From assembly GCF_037975245.1 (NCBI RefSeq), contig NC_092571.1, forward strand, positions 15,123,917 through 15,187,916: a DNA stretch of 64,000 nt, written 5' to 3'. The DNA comes from Apostichopus japonicus (Eukaryota; Echinodermata; Holothuroidea; Aspidochirotida; Stichopodidae). Of the stretch, positions 62,801-64,000 are shown in pieces (position 1 is the stretch's first letter; every line of letters starts with the position of its first letter). The position numbers were made by a program, and so were the translations under genes. The notes beneath the pieces are model-generated. The model was not told the DNA's origin. It saw only the letters and a list, made by a program, of their open reading frames with translations, and did no database searches.

Positions 62801-63849
62801 TGAGGAGATTGAGATATTTGAAAATATTACAAAGAATGACCCCCGATGACCCCCTAAATGACATTTGACCTCAATTTTCCGAACATCCCTCGTAACTCTC
62901 ATCCCGAGGAATGTTGTGACCAAGTTTCATTATAACTGGCCATACACTGTACGAACAGGAGCAATTTGAAAATATAGGGCCGCGGCCCGGGCCACAAAAG
63001 ACCCCTAGTTGATCTTTGATCTCAAATTCATGAACACCCGGAAGGTAAAACTTCCATAGTACTATCGTGACAAACCCTCAACATTTTACCATGGAATCTG
63101 TAGGAGAAGAAGCATTTTGCGTATTTCCACAAAATGGCCCATTACGGCCCACATGTGACCTTTGACCCCAAATTTCGGACCATCTCTGATGGCCCTATAC
63201 CCAATGGTCCTTGTGTCCAACTTTCAAGAAATTCCATCAAACACTGTGCGAGTGGGAGCGGTTTTACCAATTGTTGACGGATAGAGTGATAGAATGATAG
63301 AGTGATAGACGCCGCACTGTAACAATAGCTCACACCAGCATGCTGGTATGAGCAAAAAACAAATAACTGAAGATGAAAGTGACATACCCTAAAACCATCA
63401 TTGACTATCTGTTAATGCTTAAACTGTTTGGTCTCATTGGTGGGTGACAAGGAATTAACAGCCACACTACTCAAAAAAAAAAAGGATTATCAGATTTATA
63501 TAAATATGAATACACTGAAGATGAAAGTGTCATACCCTAAAACCATCATTGACTATCTGTTCATGCTTAAACTGTTTGGTCTCATTGGTGGGTGACAAGG
63601 AATTAACAGCCACACTACTAAAAAAAAAAGGATTTACAGACTTATATAAATATGAGCAAACTGAAGATGAAAGTGACATACCCTAAAACCATCATTGATC
63701 ATCTGTTCCTGTTTAAACTGTTTGGTCATATTCCTCACTCTGCCATTTAAGGAATCCACTAGAGAGGACAGCCTCTCACTTTCAGAGTGCAGTTCACCTT
63801 TCTCCTTAGTTAGACTGGTCACTTTCAATTGTATCTCATCAAGAGCATT
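53716..63849 (-). CDS. TRAIP: TRAIP-like E3 ubiquitin ligase, 3' eight exons (5' end outside window)
   Basis: The exons are 63849-63682, 60335-60241, 58982-58869, 57740-57653, 56857-56700, 55977-55797, 54843-54697 and 53826-53716, giving 353 residues plus TGA with consistent phases. The product begins in a long coiled coil (about the first 220 residues). It continues through a proline- and acid-rich stretch starting PKLNRPSSGEV, the conserved GKIVKGFDGLGGHRSFIRT segment, a basic KKRKKVK tract and the C-terminus YPTMDSFLT. Coiled-coil spacing and the order FDGLGG, basic tract, TMDSFL match animal TRAIP, whose C-terminus carries a PCNA-binding motif. TRAIP is a nuclear RING E3 ligase that ubiquitinates the replicative helicase at converged forks and at interstrand crosslinks. 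The RING finger must lie on exons beyond 64000. Identification is from recalled family architecture, not a search. Confidence 0.85.
54340..54695 (+). repeat. 12-bp minisatellite (GTATGTATAAAA) abutting a TRAIP donor
   Basis: About 25 imperfect copies end within a few bases of the donor of the 54697-54843 exon. The donor context on the minus strand, GTATCCTTTTATACATAC, is itself one repeat unit. Confidence 0.9.
54697..54843 (-). CDS. TRAIP: TRAIP exon with GFDGLGG motif
   Basis: This exon encodes AVIKSEDRIALQSLANSSLF through GKIVKGFDGLGGHRSFIRT. The FDGLGG segment is the strongest TRAIP signature in the window. The acceptor is CTTCAG and the donor GTATCC. A 12-bp minisatellite begins right at this donor. 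Confidence 0.87.
55464..55539 (+). pseudogene. tRNA-Thr(UGU)-like sequence, degraded
   Basis: A 76-nt tRNA-like sequence has an intact A box (TAGCTCAGTTGGG), an intact B box (GGTTCGAAT) and a 7-nt anticodon loop CTTGTAA, which would read Thr ACA codons. Pairing is damaged: three of seven acceptor pairs, two anticodon-stem pairs and two T-stem pairs do not match. It ends in CTAGCCA. It lies inside a TRAIP intron on the opposite strand. A tRNA pseudogene or the head of a tRNA-derived SINE is more likely than a working tRNA. Confidence 0.6.
55797..55977 (-). CDS. TRAIP: TRAIP linker exon
   Basis: This exon encodes PKLNRPSSGEVLIDGEDTPI through SYVKTTSKSKK, a polar, probably disordered linker. 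The start matches the LKLRRPS-type segment of vertebrate TRAIP. The acceptor is AAAACAG. The donor GTTATA is weak, so the 3' edge is the least certain of this gene, although the phase fits. Confidence 0.78.
55978..56699 (-). other. TRAIP intron
   Basis: AT-rich with a GGGGGA-rich stretch at about 56378-56397 and a TTA/TAA run at the 5' splice site. No other feature. Confidence 0.5.
56700..56857 (-). CDS. TRAIP: TRAIP coiled-coil exon, end of the coiled coil
   Basis: This exon encodes LIDTRRDQDHLLKTNQSLKD through ALEKTMNASPSVLHA. The acceptor is ATGTCAG; the donor GTAATA lies in a TAA trinucleotide run. It leaves in phase 2. Confidence 0.86.
56975..57225 (+). repeat. Two-copy tandem repeat, about 125-bp unit, TRAIP intron
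   Basis: Units begin near 56978 and 57103 (TCAATG.ATT..GAGTTATA), followed by CCATGGATCG-type and GTCTGTCAGCATTC motifs. They are diverged. Confidence 0.75.
57653..57740 (-). CDS. TRAIP: TRAIP coiled-coil exon
   Basis: This exon encodes EFEAIKLSRRSLREDIDKLR through SAKTRQ. The acceptor is ATTCCAG and the donor GTAAAG. The DKLRKD motif is shared with the family. Confidence 0.87.
57741..58868 (-). other. TRAIP intron
   Basis: AT-rich sequence without recognised repeats apart from a short GGGAGGG-type stretch near 58528. Confidence 0.45.
58869..58982 (-). CDS. TRAIP: TRAIP coiled-coil exon
   Basis: This exon encodes FERIMTENTEAVEDMIKERG through ELATYCIAIK. The EDMIKERG...ATYC pattern corresponds to the conserved EEMI...YC region of TRAIP. 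The acceptor is TCTTCAG and the donor GTAAGG. A 56-bp tandem array begins a few bases from the acceptor. Confidence 0.88.
58990..59600 (+). repeat. 56-bp minisatellite beside a TRAIP acceptor, about 10 copies
   Basis: Units contain AGAGCAGGGAAGATA, GACAGCTAGAATATTCC and TGTGCACAGTGATATAATC. The array begins 8 bp from the acceptor of exon 58869-58982, so its purine-rich strand forms the pyrimidine tract of that intron. Confidence 0.92.
59601..60240 (-). other. TRAIP intron, distal part
   Basis: AT-rich, with a T-rich run near 59816-59845 and a GATGAT-type microsatellite at 60150-60200. No gene. Confidence 0.5.
60241..60335 (-). CDS. TRAIP: TRAIP coiled-coil exon
   Basis: This exon encodes RQLSLMNQENEQAKECKKET through KVKQLE and two bases of Arg. 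The acceptor is CCTGCAG and the donor GTGAGG. The distance from the LDEI of the preceding exon to this segment fits the family coiled coil, so no exon seems to be missing. Confidence 0.88.
60506..61288. mobile_element. Element with about 47-bp terminal inverted repeats, TRAIP intron
   Basis: GCTTACCTGTCTCCTCACAA through CCCTCTATGACC at 60506-60552 is inverted at about 61239-61285 with four differences. The interior has a plus-strand frame at 60880-61299 (139 codons, MLKKEHRTTYKVRYGKKGGK...) that runs into the right repeat and is not recognised. No target duplication was identified. Confidence 0.65.
62040..62165 (+). repeat. Copy of a TRAIP exon end with its donor
   Basis: On the minus strand the sequence CAAACAGTTTAAGCATTAAC...CAATGATGGGTTTAGG is followed by GTATGA. 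It copies the end of exon 63682-63849. A more diverged copy without donor is at 61920-62010. Confidence 0.75.
62307..62326 (+). mobile_element. Isolated right end of a CAGTGG-type element
   Basis: AATCCTGGCCACACCACTG follows an oligo-C tract, matching the terminal pattern of the hAT-like elements elsewhere. The left end was not found. Confidence 0.4.
62810..63350 (+). repeat. Repeat related to the 25.3-27.3 kb family
   Basis: It contains AAATGACATTTGACCTC, TGATCTTTGATCTC and TGACCTTTGACCCC at roughly 145-bp spacing, and ends with TGATAGAGTGATAGACGCCG and AGCATGCTGG. Confidence 0.6.
63360..63640 (+). repeat. Two tandem copies of a TRAIP exon end plus donor
   Basis: Units at about 63367 and 63517, spaced 143-151 bp from each other and from the true exon end. 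Each carries GTTTTAGG followed by GTATGT or GTATGA on the minus strand. Confidence 0.85.
63682..63849 (-). CDS. TRAIP: TRAIP coiled-coil exon (first in window)
   Basis: This exon encodes NALDEIQLKVTSLTKEKGEL through KQEQMINDGFR, a heptad-rich coiled coil. The acceptor is ATTTCAG and the donor GTATGT. The last 40 or so exon bases plus the donor have been copied into the downstream intron (see the repeat entries at 62040 and 63360). Confidence 0.88.
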
Positions 63850-64000
63850 CTGAAATTACAAGATTGGGAATAAAAAGATGACAACCATGATGTACAGTAA
63901 GAAACAACAACAACTAAAATCAAACTAAAGTTTGATAAAATGAAGTTCAAAAGACTTGATTGAGAAGCTGTTAACAAAAACCATTTCAAAAGTTTGATGT

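Overview
This is a eukaryotic window, AT-rich and intron-rich, with no sign of bacterial organisation. Two conserved genes can be read, both on the minus strand and both with clean GT-AG introns. The first is a complete nine-exon glyceraldehyde-3-phosphate dehydrogenase (GAPDH) gene, coding positions 43374 down to 28493. The second is the 3' part (eight exons, 63849 down to 53716) of the gene for TRAIP, a RING-type E3 ubiquitin ligase; its RING end lies beyond the right edge. Animal-type proteins, long introns, many oligo-G/C tracts and frequent TAGGCCTA octamers suggest a marine invertebrate deuterostome, possibly an echinoderm. The species is inference only.

Layout. 1-28 kb has no convincing gene and is a repeat landscape: TA microsatellites, a Mutator-like terminal-inverted-repeat (TIR) element with a minisatellite interior and 9-bp target duplication (6485-7388), hAT-like non-autonomous elements (7.56-10.76 kb), a kilobase-scale tandem duplication (13.5-14.9 kb), tRNA-derived SINE sequence amplified as an exact 160-bp tandem array (22.9-23.8 kb), a TTAA-flanked MITE (24.4 kb) and a repeat rich in nuclear-receptor DR1-like motifs (25.3-27.3 kb). 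28.5-47 kb is GAPDH with its probable 5' untranslated exons and promoter. 47-52 kb is intergenic: a 74-bp perfect palindrome, a MITE with a perfect 8-bp target duplication, and a nest of DNA elements that interrupts a decayed LINE reverse transcriptase. 53.7-63.85 kb is TRAIP, with a tRNA-Thr-like sequence in one intron.

The two genes are functionally unrelated (glycolysis; DNA-replication and repair ubiquitination) and no joint role is suggested. The most unusual patterns are: (i) minisatellites that start exactly at splice junctions and, in two cases, copy the splice site itself; (ii) a roughly 100-bp hairpin-bearing core shared by at least five MITE-like elements whose ends differ; (iii) an arrangement at 7.56-10.05 kb in which the target duplication of one element is found on the inner sides of two elements, as expected if a circle had integrated by recombination; and (iv) the nested transposon stack in the LINE. 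All copy comparisons were made by eye and need alignment.
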